Assembly (NCBI GenBank): GCA_965216365.1
Contig: CBDCFT010000015.1
Span: 283,111 to 347,110, forward strand
Reading direction: 5' to 3'
Length of the DNA stretch: 64,000 nt
Source: CBDCFT01 sp965216365
Lineage (GTDB): Bacteria > Pseudomonadota > Gammaproteobacteria > Arenicellales > CBDCFT01
This document shows positions 18,260 through 27,149 of this stretch, piece by piece (within the stretch, counting starts at the first letter, position 1; each line of letters opens with the position of its first letter). Both the position numbers and the translations under genes were made by a program. The notes beneath the pieces are model-generated. The model did no database searches and was not told the DNA's origin. It saw nothing but the letters and a program-made list of their open reading frames with translations.

Positions 18260-19708
18260 TTAACCTACCGCGCCTTCCAGACTGATACCTAAAAGCGCCT
18301 GGGCCTCCACGGCGAATTCCATCGGTAATTCCTTGAACACTTCCTTGCAAAATCCGTTGACAATCATGGACACGGCATCTTCTTCCGATAATCCGCGTTG
18401 ACGGCAATAAAATAATTGATCTTCGCTGATCTTCGACGTCGTCGCTTCGTGTTCGACTTTGGCGGTGGGATTCTTCGCCTCGATATAGGGAAAAGTGTGC
18501 GCGCCGCACTTGTCGCCCATTAACAAGGAATCGCATTGCGAATAATTGCGTGCGTTGTCCGCCTTACCCAGAATTTTTACCAGTCCGCGATAGGAATTCT
18601 GCGCCCGGCCTGCGGAAATACCTTTGGAGATGATCGTGCTGCTAGTGTTTTTGCCGATGTGAATCATCTTGGTGCCGGTATCGGCCTGCTGCATATTGTT
18701 GGTCAGTGCCACCGAATAAAACTCGCCGATACTGTTATCGCCTTCCAGTAAAACGCTGGGGTACTTCCAGGTAATGGCGGAACCGGTTTCAACCTGTGTC
18801 CAGGAAATTTTTGCATTGCTGCCACGGCATGCGCCGCGTTTGGTGACGAAATTATAAATACCGCCCTTGCCGTTTTCGTCACCGGGATACCAGTTCTGTA
18901 CAGTGGAGTATTTAATCTCGGCATCTTTCATTGCCACCAGTTCAACGACCGCGGCGTGGAGTTGATTTTCATCACGCATCGGCGCGGTACAGCCTTCGAG
19001 ATAACTGACATAACTGCCTTCGTCGGCAACGATCAAAGTGCGTTCGAACTGCCCGGTATTCGAGGCGTTAATGCGAAAGTACGTCGACAACTCCATCGGA
19101 CAACGCACACCGGGCGGGACGTAAACAAAAGAGCCATCGCTGAATACCGCGGAGTTTAGTGCCGCGTAAAAATTATCCGCCGTCGGCACGACAGAGCCGA
19201 GATATTTTTGGACTAAATCCGGGTGATCTTTTACGGCTTCTGAAAAAGGACAAAAAATAACACCGGCTTTCGCCAGGGTTTCTTTAAACGTCGTCGCGAC
19301 AGAAACGCTGTCAAACACGGCATCGACCGCAACGCCAGCCAATGCCATTTGTTCTTCCAGCGGAATACCAAGCTTGTTATAAGTTTCAATCAGCTTCGGA
19401 TCGACTTCATCCAGACTCTTGGGGCCGTCCTTTTTGCTTTTCGGTGCGGAGTAATAACTGATCGCTTGAAAATCGATAGGCGGATAGTGCACATGTGCCC
19501 ATTCGGGTTCGGTCATTTCCAACCAGTGACGATATGCTTTCAAACGCCATTCCGTCATGAACTCGGGTTCGCCTTTTATCGCGGACAACGAACGAATAAC
19601 ATCTTCGTTTAAACCGGGCGGGAACGTATCCGAATCGATGTCGGTAACGAATCCTTCCTTGTACTCGCGTTTAACGAGATCGTCGATTTGATTGACTGCT
19701 GCACACAT
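18260..19708 (-). CDS. sufB: SufB, SufBCD scaffold subunit
   Basis: 482 residues. Conserved SufB stretches are VYVPPGVRCPMELSTYFRIN, LEGCTAPMRDENQLHAAVVE, CRGSNAKISWTQVETGSA, GDKCGAHTFPY and VEHEATTSKISEDQLFYCRQ. It is the main scaffold on which the nascent Fe-S cluster forms. Its ATG lies 24 bases after the iscR-like gene stop, making it the first structural gene of the operon. Confidence 0.95.
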   Translation of the reverse strand: MCAAVNQIDDLVKREYKEGFVTDIDSDTFPPGLNEDVIRSLSAIKGEPEFMTEWRLKAYRHWLEMTEPEWAHVHYPPIDFQAISYYSAPKSKKDGPKSLDEVDPKLIETYNKLGIPLEEQMALAGVAVDAVFDSVSVATTFKETLAKAGVIFCPFSEAVKDHPDLVQKYLGSVVPTADNFYAALNSAVFSDGSFVYVPPGVRCPMELSTYFRINASNTGQFERTLIVADEGSYVSYLEGCTAPMRDENQLHAAVVELVAMKDAEIKYSTVQNWYPGDENGKGGIYNFVTKRGACRGSNAKISWTQVETGSAITWKYPSVLLEGDNSIGEFYSVALTNNMQQADTGTKMIHIGKNTSSTIISKGISAGRAQNSYRGLVKILGKADNARNYSQCDSLLMGDKCGAHTFPYIEAKNPTAKVEHEATTSKISEDQLFYCRQRGLSEEDAVSMIVNGFCKEVFKELPMEFAVEAQALLGISLEGAVG

Positions 19709-19732
19709 GGTGTTGTTTTCTACTGATATTTT

Positions 19733-20233
19733 TTAATTTATGGTCAAACTATCCAGACTTACTGTCGCGTCTGCACCGCCAAATTGTTTGCGCGCGTATT
19801 TCGCGTCCTGGCGTGCAGCGATAGCTTGTACACACGGCCACTGCACCACTTCGGCGAGGGTCATGCCATCGAGAAATTGATAAACCTGTTGGCTGAGGTG
19901 ACTCCACAACTCATGGGTTAAACATTGCTCGCCCTCGTTGCAATTTTCGCGCCCGCGGCATTGGGTGATGTCTACGGACTCATCCACGGCCATGATAATT
20001 TCCGCGATAGTAATGTCGCTGGCTGCGCGCGCCAGCTTGTACCCGCCTTTCGGGCCACGCAAGCCTTTGACCAGCTTGCGCTTGCGTAAACGGGCGAATA
20101 GCTGTTCCAGATACGACAGCGATAACTCCTGGTGCTCAGCGATGTCATTCAGCGTAACCGGGGAACCATTCTGATGGATGGCTAAATCCATCATCGCTGT
20201 CACCGCATATCGCCCTTTGGTTGTGAGTCGCAT
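19733..20233 (-). CDS. iscR: IscR-type Rrf2 regulator of the SUF operon
   Basis: 166 residues of the Rrf2 family. A winged-helix N-terminus (MRLTTKGRYAVTAMMDLA, LSLSYLEQLFARLRK, VKGLRGPKGGYKLAR) is followed by a [2Fe-2S]-binding loop. Its ligands Cys92, Cys98, Cys104 and His107 fall at the same positions as in E. coli IscR. In E. coli the cluster-bound form represses its own promoter and apo/holo forms tune suf. As first gene of the operon it is probably autoregulatory here. A sigma70-like promoter lies about 50 bases upstream. Confidence 0.93.
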   Translation of the reverse strand: MRLTTKGRYAVTAMMDLAIHQNGSPVTLNDIAEHQELSLSYLEQLFARLRKRKLVKGLRGPKGGYKLARAASDITIAEIIMAVDESVDITQCRGRENCNEGEQCLTHELWSHLSQQVYQFLDGMTLAEVVQWPCVQAIAARQDAKYARKQFGGADATVSLDSLTIN

Positions 20234-20288
20234 AAGATAACCTGTTGATTATATTGATCTATATAAATTTCCGAGTTTTGTGCTCAGG

Positions 20289-20317
20289 AATATAAGAAAA
20301 CCCAGTAAATTAGTCAA
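20289..20317 (-). promoter_or_regulatory. Promoter of the iscR-suf operon, with IscR-like operator
   Basis: On the minus strand TTGACT (20317-20312) and TATATT (20294-20289) are separated by exactly 17 bases, close to the sigma70 consensus, about 55 bases ahead of the iscR ATG. The -35 and spacer, TTGACTAATTTACTGGGT, resemble E. coli IscR type 1 sites (TTGACTnnnTTACTCxGGT-like), consistent with autorepression. Confidence 0.75.
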
Positions 20318-20392
20318 CAATTATTGCTTATATCGACATAAGCCGCCGGTGGATGGTACTCATGAACCGAAGTTAGTAAATGAGACCACAAT

Positions 20393-20430
20393 TTGCACAT
20401 TTTTCGTGCAGCACTTATAATGTGCTACAC
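20393..20430 (+). promoter_or_regulatory. Promoter and palindromic operator of the VapBC module
   Basis: TTGCAC (20393-20398), a 17-base spacer and a perfect TATAAT (20416-20421) form a strong promoter. It is overlain by an inverted repeat, GTGCAGCAC (20406-20414) and GTGCTACAC (20422-20430), matching at 8 of 9 positions and centred on the -10 box. This is the expected layout for autorepression by the antitoxin or complex. The predicted transcript starts only about ten bases before the ATG. Confidence 0.75.
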
Positions 20431-20437
20431 TTTAACT

Positions 20438-20671
20438 ATGAAAACCAATATCACTTTAAAAGTCGACGCCGAACTGGCGCGCGAGGCGCGGATACTTGCA
20501 GCCAAGCGCGGTTTGTCTTTGAGCCGCATGGTCAGCGAGGAATTGGAACAACTCGTTGACCATGACCGAATCTTCGAACAAACCCGTAAACGCGCGCTGC
20601 GCAGGTTGCGGCAAGGTTACGAGCTAGCCTGGCGTAAACCTGCAGATCGCGATGAGTTACATGAACGCTAG
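20438..20671 (+). CDS. VapB-like ribbon-helix-helix antitoxin
   Basis: 77 residues from the ATG at 20438. The N-terminus MKTNITLKVDAELAREARIL followed by AAKRGLSLSRMVSEELEQLV has the beta-strand, helix, helix pattern of a ribbon-helix-helix DNA-binding domain. The C-terminal tail is charged and would wrap the toxin. There is no clear Shine-Dalgarno, consistent with the very short leader. It overlaps the PIN-domain gene by 20 bases. Antitoxin role is inferred from size, fold and context. Confidence 0.8.
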   Translation: MKTNITLKVDAELAREARILAAKRGLSLSRMVSEELEQLVDHDRIFEQTRKRALRRLRQGYELAWRKPADRDELHER

Positions 20672-21080
20672 TCGTTTCGTTGATACCAATATTCTTGTCT
20701 ATGCCTACGACCGCCATGCTGGTGATAAACATGCCCGTGCTAAGGAACTTATTGAGACGCTTTGGGAAAACAATACAGGCGTAGTCAGTACACAAGTATT
20801 GCAAGAGTTCTATGTCAATATCCGGCGCAAGGCCCAATCACCGCTCAATGCGACCACGGCACAACGATTGATTGAAGATTATTTGAGTTGGAAAATCGTT
20901 GTGAACGATGGCATTGCTTTAATTGAAGCGATAGCGATCGAGCAACGTTATCAGTTGTCGTTCTGGGATGCGTTGATTGTGCAAGCAGCCAATGCCGCCG
21001 GCGCCGAAGTACTGTACTCTGAGGACCTCAACAACGGCCAACTTTATGGCGAAGTCCGAGTAGAGAATCCGTTTTTATAA
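20652..21080 (+). CDS. VapC-like PIN-domain ribonuclease toxin
   Basis: 142 residues of the PIN family. The four acidic metal-binding positions are present: Asp11 (VDTNIL), Glu52 (LQEFYVN), Asp106 (FWDALIV) and Asp125 (SEDLNNGQ). An ATG at 20661 (MNASRFVDTN) is an alternative start. Both starts overlap the antitoxin gene, giving translational coupling. VapC toxins cleave tRNA or rRNA; the target here cannot be predicted. Confidence 0.88.
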   Translation: MSYMNASRFVDTNILVYAYDRHAGDKHARAKELIETLWENNTGVVSTQVLQEFYVNIRRKAQSPLNATTAQRLIEDYLSWKIVVNDGIALIEAIAIEQRYQLSFWDALIVQAANAAGAEVLYSEDLNNGQLYGEVRVENPFL

Positions 21081-21120
21081 ACCAATACTAACAAATGGTG
21101 GTAGTTCCGAATGAAACAGG

Positions 21121-21149
21121 ATCCGGGACCCATGCTTAGGTTCCCGGAT
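21121..21149. repeat. BoxC-like intergenic palindrome
   Basis: ATCCGGGA (21121-21128) and TCCCGGAT (21142-21149) form an 8-bp perfect inverted repeat. The flanking wording (cccggattacg, ggctacgctcg) is typical of BoxC/REP-type repeats of gamma- and betaproteobacteria. A second copy lies at 21670. Confidence 0.6.
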
Positions 21150-21270
21150 TACGTTTTACTCCATCTAGGCTACGCTCGTTCAGATCCCTGGATGATGCTG
21201 CGCTTTATCCAGACTACACTCGCTGTAATGTTTAATCCCAAAACATAAATCTACGAGAAGCGTTATTCAA

Positions 21271-21638
21271 ATGAAATCAACTATCGTATTGATTATCCTC
21301 TTCCCTACCTTGGCGTTCGCGCAAACTACTACATATTCCGCAACTACACAAATTACAGTGATGAGGAGGGTAATCATAAAGTGACAAAGAAATTTGAACT
21401 CAATTTTCACGTAGATAAAACAACGGATAAAAATTACATCATGGCCTTTGATGGCACTTTGATTGACGTACATCGAATCGATAACCAAAACCAAATATCT
21501 TTTTTGGAGATCACTCCTTCGGGTAACATTATGACCACCGCAATCGATTCAAATCTAAATTCTGTTCACAGTCGAAATACCGTGACTCTTGGCGAGATTT
21601 TACCGTCACAATATTACGGAACATGTGTTGTTAAATAG
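21271..21638 (+). pseudogene. Small secreted protein, apparently frameshifted
   Basis: An ATG at 21271 opens a convincing signal peptide (MKSTIVLIILFPTLAFA, cleavage before Gln18), but this frame stops at 21384. Another frame continues to 21638 with protein-like sequence, including KVTKKFELNFHVDKTTD and AFDGTLIDVHRIDN, and is readable upstream as NYYIFRNYTNYSDEEGNH. The simplest reading is one secreted protein of about 120 residues broken by a single-base shift between about 21320 and 21380. The alternative is a short 85-residue protein from the GTG at 21381. No family recognised. AT-richer than its neighbours. Confidence 0.5.
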
Positions 21639-21669
21639 CACCCGGATGCTGAGGAGAGGTTGGTAGTAG

Positions 21670-21696
21670 CCCGGATGCAATGAAATGGAATCCGGG
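21670..21696. repeat. BoxC-like intergenic palindrome, second copy
   Basis: CCCGGAT (21670-21676) and ATCCGGG (21690-21696) bracket a 13-base loop. It is related to the element at 21121 and flanks the small frameshifted gene on its other side. Confidence 0.6.
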
Positions 21697-21843
21697 ACTT
21701 GTTTCTGTGCTTGTTATCCATCGCATTGGGCTATCGGAAAAGTGTCATCGATAGTGCTGAATTACGCGATTGATGCGGTTCGTAACTCTCGAGCATTGTA
21801 CTACCGCGACTTCATTGCTTGCACAAAGTATTAAATTCGAATT

Positions 21844-22398
21844 GTGAATGTAAAAAATATTATCTACAAGTCCATTGGTATTTTCTCAATTGTGTTTGTT
21901 AGCGGATGCGTTGCTATCGACTCGAGAGTGAAAGAGGAGATTCCAAGAAAAGTCGAGGGGATTGAAGCTTTTTCAGGTAAATATGCGAATGAACCAATTT
22001 ACCAATCGGAGTCAATGGGCTTTGTCGGTCCACATGATATTACATATGTTACAGGGCATCTAATTACAACTCCCGATAGCTTTAGCATTGTTGCTAATAG
22101 TGATACTGGATTGATTATCGAATTACTTAAGAGTGGGGACATTATTACAACGAAGGAGTATTCTTTTGATGGAGGATTGGAACTAACAGAAGAGGGCGTT
22201 CTTAAGCTACCAAAAGAAACCGATGCTGGTGGTCATGATTCTCCAGTGGTTGGATTTGCCTCTAACCGAATCTTATTTTATTTAAATACTAATGATGAGC
22301 TCGTGGTTGTAACTTCGGGTGGGGGAGCAGGAATAGTTGGAATTTTTCCGATGGTGGTGTACGGGAAGTTAATGGCAATATTTCCACGACAACCTTAA
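21844..22398 (+). CDS. Lipoprotein of unknown function
   Basis: 184 residues starting at GTG. The N-terminus has a hydrophobic signal with lipobox VSGC (Cys22), indicating a lipidated envelope protein. The mature part is beta-rich with no motif I recognise. A glycine-rich hydrophobic stretch near residues 158-175 (GGGAGIVGIFPMVVYG) could contact membrane. AT-rich compared with the flanking suf and glnE regions, which may mean recent acquisition. Confidence 0.65.
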   Translation: MNVKNIIYKSIGIFSIVFVSGCVAIDSRVKEEIPRKVEGIEAFSGKYANEPIYQSESMGFVGPHDITYVTGHLITTPDSFSIVANSDTGLIIELLKSGDIITTKEYSFDGGLELTEEGVLKLPKETDAGGHDSPVVGFASNRILFYLNTNDELVVVTSGGGAGIVGIFPMVVYGKLMAIFPRQP

Positions 22399-22468
22399 AA
22401 ACTCTAACAGCTCGCGTAGGATGTCGGTGAAGTACAAACCGCATCTATCGCGAATGCTTGTTCAATTT

Positions 22469-23104
22469 TTAAAGCTTGCGCACCATCATCACGCCATCGC
22501 GTAAGGTAAGGAGCATATTTTCAACACGGTAGTCGTTTGTAACTAATTTGTTGAACTCAACCAAGGCTTGATCCGTCTCATTTTTCGGATTCAAAACCGC
22601 GCCTGACCACAACACATTATCAGCCAGTATCAATCCGCCGGTTTTGAGTTTAGGGAGTACAGCTTCGTAGTAAGCACAGTAGTTTTCTTTGTCCGCATCG
22701 ATAAAAACCAGATCGAAGGGGCCGTCAAGCCTTTCTAAAGTTTCCAAAGCGGGGCCGAGTTTTATGGTGATTTTCTTGCCGTGCGGACTACGATCAAAAA
22801 AAGATTGCGCGATTTTTGAAGTGTCTTCATTAACATCGCAGGCAATCAACTCACCGTCTTCCGGCAAAGCTTCGGCCATGCACAGTGCCGAATAGCCGGT
22901 AAACATACCGATTTCCAATACGCGTTTGGTACTGGTTATGGCGACCATCATGCGAAGGAATCCACCCTCCAATGCGCCGACCACCATTTGCGGGTCTTTG
23001 CATTCAGCATAAGTCTTTTGCTCTAGCTCTTTTAAAAGCTCATTTGGAGCCTGAGTGTGGGCGCTAGCGTATTTTTCAATTCCGGGGATAAGCAATGGGG
23101 TCAT
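22469..23104 (-). CDS. Class I SAM-dependent O-methyltransferase (CCoAOMT family)
   Basis: 211 residues from the ATG at 23104 (MTPLLIPGIEKYA); an upstream in-frame extension to 23140 looks non-coding. The SAM site is VLEIGMFTGYSALCMAEALP. The catecholate/metal region DLVFIDADKENYCAYYEAVL and LILADNVLWSGAV is typical of the cation-dependent caffeoyl-CoA/catechol O-methyltransferase family. Substrate unknown. It is divergent from glnE with an 80-base gap. Confidence 0.88.
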   Translation of the reverse strand: MTPLLIPGIEKYASAHTQAPNELLKELEQKTYAECKDPQMVVGALEGGFLRMMVAITSTKRVLEIGMFTGYSALCMAEALPEDGELIACDVNEDTSKIAQSFFDRSPHGKKITIKLGPALETLERLDGPFDLVFIDADKENYCAYYEAVLPKLKTGGLILADNVLWSGAVLNPKNETDQALVEFNKLVTNDYRVENMLLTLRDGVMMVRKL

Positions 23105-23184
23105 GGTCTGATTCCTATACAATTCGCCAATACATTTCACTAGATGTCATCATTCAAACCCAGTTTGATCGAATTGTCACCTGT

Positions 23185-26112
23185 ATGAGTTTTAACGACA
23201 CCCAAAAACATCCGTCCGGCCATCACATTGTTGACGAGGCGTTGTCACAGATTCCAGCGGATTTGCGCGACAGCGCCACGAAATACTGGAACGATTTTTG
23301 TGCTGCCGAGGATATCGAGAAACTGCCGCAGAAAAACATCGAATGGCTGGAATCGTTGCCACGAGTGTGGGCCTGCAGCGATTTCGTCGCGCAGGCTTGC
23401 CTGCGTAACACCGAGGTATTTGTTGATTTGGTCGCCAGCGGTGATTTGTTCAGAACATACGAAAGGTATGAGCTGGCAAGCTCCATCAAAGAAGATTTGA
23501 AAGATTGCACAGACGAATCTTCCCTCGCCCTCGCTTTGCGCAAACGTCGTCAACGCGAGATGGTGCGTCTCGCCTGGCGCGATCTTGCCGGCTGGGCTTC
23601 CCTGGAAGAAGTCACCCAAACACTTTCCGATCTCGCCGACGCTTGTATCGACAACGCTTTAACTCTAATTCATCAATGGACGTGCGCGGTCTGGGGAACT
23701 CCTATTGGCAAAGAATCCGGCGGAGCACAGCAACTTGTGGTGCTAGGACTGGGTAAGCTGGGTGGACAGGAACTCAACTTTTCCTCCGACATCGATCTGA
23801 TTTTTGCTTATCCCGAAGAAGGCGAGACCGACGGCAAAAGGCCACGCAGTAATCATGAGTTTTTTCTGCGTGCGGGCCAGCGATTAGTCCAAGCGTTGGA
23901 CAACGTCGATGCGAACGGTTTTGTGTTTCGCACCGATATGCGGCTGCGGCCCAATGGCGACAGCGGCGCGCTGGTGTTGCCGTTCAGTGCGATGGAACAT
24001 TACTACCAGACCCATGGCCGCGACTGGGAACGTTACGCCTTGATCAAGGCACGAGTCGTGGGTGGTGATCGAAAACACAGTAAGGAGTTGCTGCAGACGT
24101 TGAGGCCATTTGTTTACCGGCGTTACCTCGACTACGGTGCATTTAAATCCATTCGGGATATGAAAACACTCATTGAGCGTGAACTGGAAAGAAAAGGCAT
24201 CGGTGAAAATGTAAAACTCGGTCGTGGTGGCATTCGTGAAATCGAATTTATCGCGCAAAGTTTTCAATTAATCCGCGGTGGGCGGGAAAAGGGCTTGCAA
24301 ACACCGCGATTGTTCTCCGCCCTCGATCACCTTGGCGAGATTGGCGTTTTGGAACCGGCAGATATCGCTCAGCTCAAAGAGAACTATATTTTCTTGCGCA
24401 AAGTTGAACATTGTTTACAGATGTTTGCCGACCAGCAAACCCACCAATTACCCCAGGACAACCTTGCACAAACCAGGCTCGCTTTTGCGATGCAATTTGA
24501 CGACTGGGCGAGTTTCGAAAAGCAGCTCATCCAGGTGCGTAATCAGGTTCAACATAGTTTTGATCAGACATTTCGCATGGACGATGACGCAAGCAAAAGT
24601 ACGTCTTCTGCATACAGCGATGTCTGGTTACAAACGGCAACACCGGAGCAATCCAAAAGTTTCTTACATGAAGCGGGTTTCAACGAGTCCGACGCAATAA
24701 TCGCACTGCTGGAACGACTACGGGCTGGTGCAAGCTACCGCACGTTTTCCACGGAAGGCCGCGATTTGCTCGATGCGTTGATCCCTCTGTTAATCGAAAG
24801 CGCCAGCCAGAGCGATCAACCCGAACTCGCATTTACACGGTTGATTCATGTTATTGAATCCATCGGTCGTCGCTCCGCTTATCTTTCCCTGCTCATCGAA
24901 AACCCGATGGCACGAACCCAACTGGTCAAGCTGTGTTCCGCAAGCGGCTGGATAAGTCAGTGGATGGCGCAACACCCGTTGGTGCTGGACGAACTTATCG
25001 ATCCGATTAGCAGTTTTCAATCACTGGATTTGATCCAACTCAATGCTGAACTGCACCGACAGCTTGCCGCGCTGGACGACGACGATCTTGAAACGGCGAT
25101 GGAGATATTGCGTGATTTTCGTCATGCCCATGTTTTGCGCGTTGCGGCAGCGGATGTAGCCAATGTTTTACCGCCGCACAGAGTCAGCGAGCAACTCTGT
25201 TTGATTGCCGAGGCGGTATTGAATCAGTGCCGCTATATCGCACAACGAAATTTGCTTCGGCGCTATGGCAAGGCCGTTCATTCAGAAAATACATCAGAAC
25301 AGGAAGTAGAATTCGCCGTCGTTGCTTACGGCAAACTCGGCAGCGGTGAACTGGGTTATCACTCCGATCTCGATATCGTGTTTCTCTACGAAGACGTAGG
25401 AGATCCCGGCGTACACACTACAGGTGGCGAACAATCGATTTCAGTTGCGCACTACTTTGGCCGTCTTACTCAGCGGCTGATGCACATACTGACCACTCGC
25501 ACCAGCGGCGGCATATTGTATGAAACCGACACGCGGTTGCGACCCAGCGGACGCTCCGGCACCATGGTGACATCCATCAATGCATTCGCCGAGTATCAGA
25601 AAGAGCAGGCCTGGACCTGGGAACACCAGGCACTGGTGCGCGCGCGTGTCGTGGTCGGTAGTGAGCATGTACGTAGCCCGTTTGAGCGCATTCGCCAGGA
25701 AGTGTTATGTCGGCAGCGAGACCCGCTGAAATTGAAACAAGACGTCGTGCAAATGCGCGAGAAGATGATTGCCAGCAACAGCCAATCCACAAAAGAGAAA
25801 TTTGACCTCAAACTCGAACAAGGCGGATTGGTGGACATAGAATTTGTTGTGCAATACCTGGTGCTGGCGTTCGCGCATCAACACGGCGAACTCGCAACGT
25901 CGCGGGATACGATTGGGCTGCTGAATAAAGCTGGCGAATTGAAGCTGCTCACGCCGAAACAAACGCAAAAGCTGATTGACGCATACGCGCAGTATTCGGC
26001 GAAAGAACAAGAACTCAAGTTGGCCGAACAACCGGCGTTGGTAGCGCGCACCGAATTCAACGAAATACGGAACAATGTCAGCGCAATCTGGCAAGAATTA
26101 TTTGCTGCTTAG
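23185..26112 (+). CDS. glnE: GlnE, glutamine synthetase adenylyltransferase/adenylyl-removing enzyme
   Basis: 975 residues from the ATG at 23185 (MSFNDTQKHP). Two nucleotidyltransferase domains are visible: the N-terminal adenylyl-removing site GLGKLGGQELNFSSDIDL (about residue 187) and the C-terminal adenylyltransferase site AYGKLGSGELGYHSDLDI (about residue 713), each with the DxD pair. Conserved LGRGGIREIEFIAQ and LEQGGLVDIEFVVQ follow the respective domains. The enzyme adenylylates and deadenylylates glutamine synthetase under PII control. Its position directly before ilvE matches the gene order in Pseudomonas-type genomes. Confidence 0.96.
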   Translation: MSFNDTQKHPSGHHIVDEALSQIPADLRDSATKYWNDFCAAEDIEKLPQKNIEWLESLPRVWACSDFVAQACLRNTEVFVDLVASGDLFRTYERYELASSIKEDLKDCTDESSLALALRKRRQREMVRLAWRDLAGWASLEEVTQTLSDLADACIDNALTLIHQWTCAVWGTPIGKESGGAQQLVVLGLGKLGGQELNFSSDIDLIFAYPEEGETDGKRPRSNHEFFLRAGQRLVQALDNVDANGFVFRTDMRLRPNGDSGALVLPFSAMEHYYQTHGRDWERYALIKARVVGGDRKHSKELLQTLRPFVYRRYLDYGAFKSIRDMKTLIERELERKGIGENVKLGRGGIREIEFIAQSFQLIRGGREKGLQTPRLFSALDHLGEIGVLEPADIAQLKENYIFLRKVEHCLQMFADQQTHQLPQDNLAQTRLAFAMQFDDWASFEKQLIQVRNQVQHSFDQTFRMDDDASKSTSSAYSDVWLQTATPEQSKSFLHEAGFNESDAIIALLERLRAGASYRTFSTEGRDLLDALIPLLIESASQSDQPELAFTRLIHVIESIGRRSAYLSLLIENPMARTQLVKLCSASGWISQWMAQHPLVLDELIDPISSFQSLDLIQLNAELHRQLAALDDDDLETAMEILRDFRHAHVLRVAAADVANVLPPHRVSEQLCLIAEAVLNQCRYIAQRNLLRRYGKAVHSENTSEQEVEFAVVAYGKLGSGELGYHSDLDIVFLYEDVGDPGVHTTGGEQSISVAHYFGRLTQRLMHILTTRTSGGILYETDTRLRPSGRSGTMVTSINAFAEYQKEQAWTWEHQALVRARVVVGSEHVRSPFERIRQEVLCRQRDPLKLKQDVVQMREKMIASNSQSTKEKFDLKLEQGGLVDIEFVVQYLVLAFAHQHGELATSRDTIGLLNKAGELKLLTPKQTQKLIDAYAQYSAKEQELKLAEQPALVARTEFNEIRNNVSAIWQELFAA

Positions 26113-26134
26113 CCTCAACCGTGCCGAAATTTTG

Positions 26135-26163
26135 TTGACAAGTGCCGCACTGTCGCCTATTTA
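26135..26163 (+). promoter_or_regulatory. Sigma70-type promoter for ilvE
   Basis: TTGACA (26135-26140), a 17-base spacer and TATTTA (26158-26163) lie 50 bases before the ilvE ATG, just after the glnE stop. A perfect -35 and reasonable -10 suggest ilvE can be transcribed independently of glnE. Confidence 0.7.
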
Positions 26164-26213
26164 CTACAAAGACTTGTCACAGTGCGTAAAGTAAAAGATT
26201 GAGGGAGTGAACC

Positions 26214-27134
26214 ATGTCATTTTCAGATAGAGACGGCACCATTTGGTACAACGGCGAGTACGTACCCTGGCGCGACGCGACCACCCACGTGCTAACTCAT
26301 ACTCTACACTACGGTTTGGGCGTGTTCGAAGGCATTCGTGCCTACGAAACCGAACGCGGTACCGCAGTGTTCCGATTAGAGGATCACACTGACCGTTTCT
26401 TCCGCTCAGCACATATTCTCGGCATGAAAATCCCGTACGACAAGGACACACTGAACGAAGCCCAGGTGGAAGTCATACGACGCAACAACTTAAAAAGCGC
26501 GTATATCCGGCCACTCGCTTTTTATGGCTCAGAGGGCATGGGTATTCGTGCGGACATGCTGAAAACCCATATCGCCATTGCCAGTTGGGAATGGGGCGCT
26601 TATCTTGGCGAAGACGGATTGAAAAAAGGCATACGCATTCGCACGTCGTCACTTACGCGGCATCATGTGAATATCACCATGTGTCGCGCGAAAGCGTGTG
26701 GCAACTACATCAATTCCATACTCGCCCTGCAGGAAGCCGTGTCCTGTGGGTATGACGAAGCATTGATGCTGGACTCCGAAGGTTATGTGATGGAAGGCAC
26801 AGGGGAGAATATTTTCATCGTGCGTGATGATAAAATTTACACGCCTGATCTAACATCTGCTCTGGAAGGCATTACTCGAGATACGATTTTCTCTTTGGCG
26901 GCGGAGGCTGGATACGAAATCAAGGAGAAAAGAATTACACGGGATGAAGTGTACGTTGCTGACGAAGTATTTTTTACCGGCACCGCAGCGGAAGTCACTC
27001 CCGTGCGGGAACTGGATGATCGTGTGATCGGCTCAGGCGAACGCGGCCCGGTGACGGAAAAACTGCAATCCATGTATTTCGATCAGGTTTATGGACGACG
27101 CGATCAACACAGCGACTGGCTCACTTATATTTAA
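26214..27134 (+). CDS. ilvE: IlvE, branched-chain amino acid aminotransferase
   Basis: 306 residues of the class IV PLP aminotransferases, the usual length. Family features are HTLHYGLGVFEGIRAY, AYIRPLAFYGSEGMG, the PLP lysine Lys160 in CRAKACGNYINSILA, and EGTGENIFIVRDDKIYTP with ALEGITRDTI. It catalyses the last step of Val, Leu and Ile synthesis using glutamate. A GAGGGAG ribosome-binding site precedes the ATG. Confidence 0.96.
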   Translation: MSFSDRDGTIWYNGEYVPWRDATTHVLTHTLHYGLGVFEGIRAYETERGTAVFRLEDHTDRFFRSAHILGMKIPYDKDTLNEAQVEVIRRNNLKSAYIRPLAFYGSEGMGIRADMLKTHIAIASWEWGAYLGEDGLKKGIRIRTSSLTRHHVNITMCRAKACGNYINSILALQEAVSCGYDEALMLDSEGYVMEGTGENIFIVRDDKIYTPDLTSALEGITRDTIFSLAAEAGYEIKEKRITRDEVYVADEVFFTGTAAEVTPVRELDDRVIGSGERGPVTEKLQSMYFDQVYGRRDQHSDWLTYI

Positions 27135-27149
27135 AGCACAGATACAATC

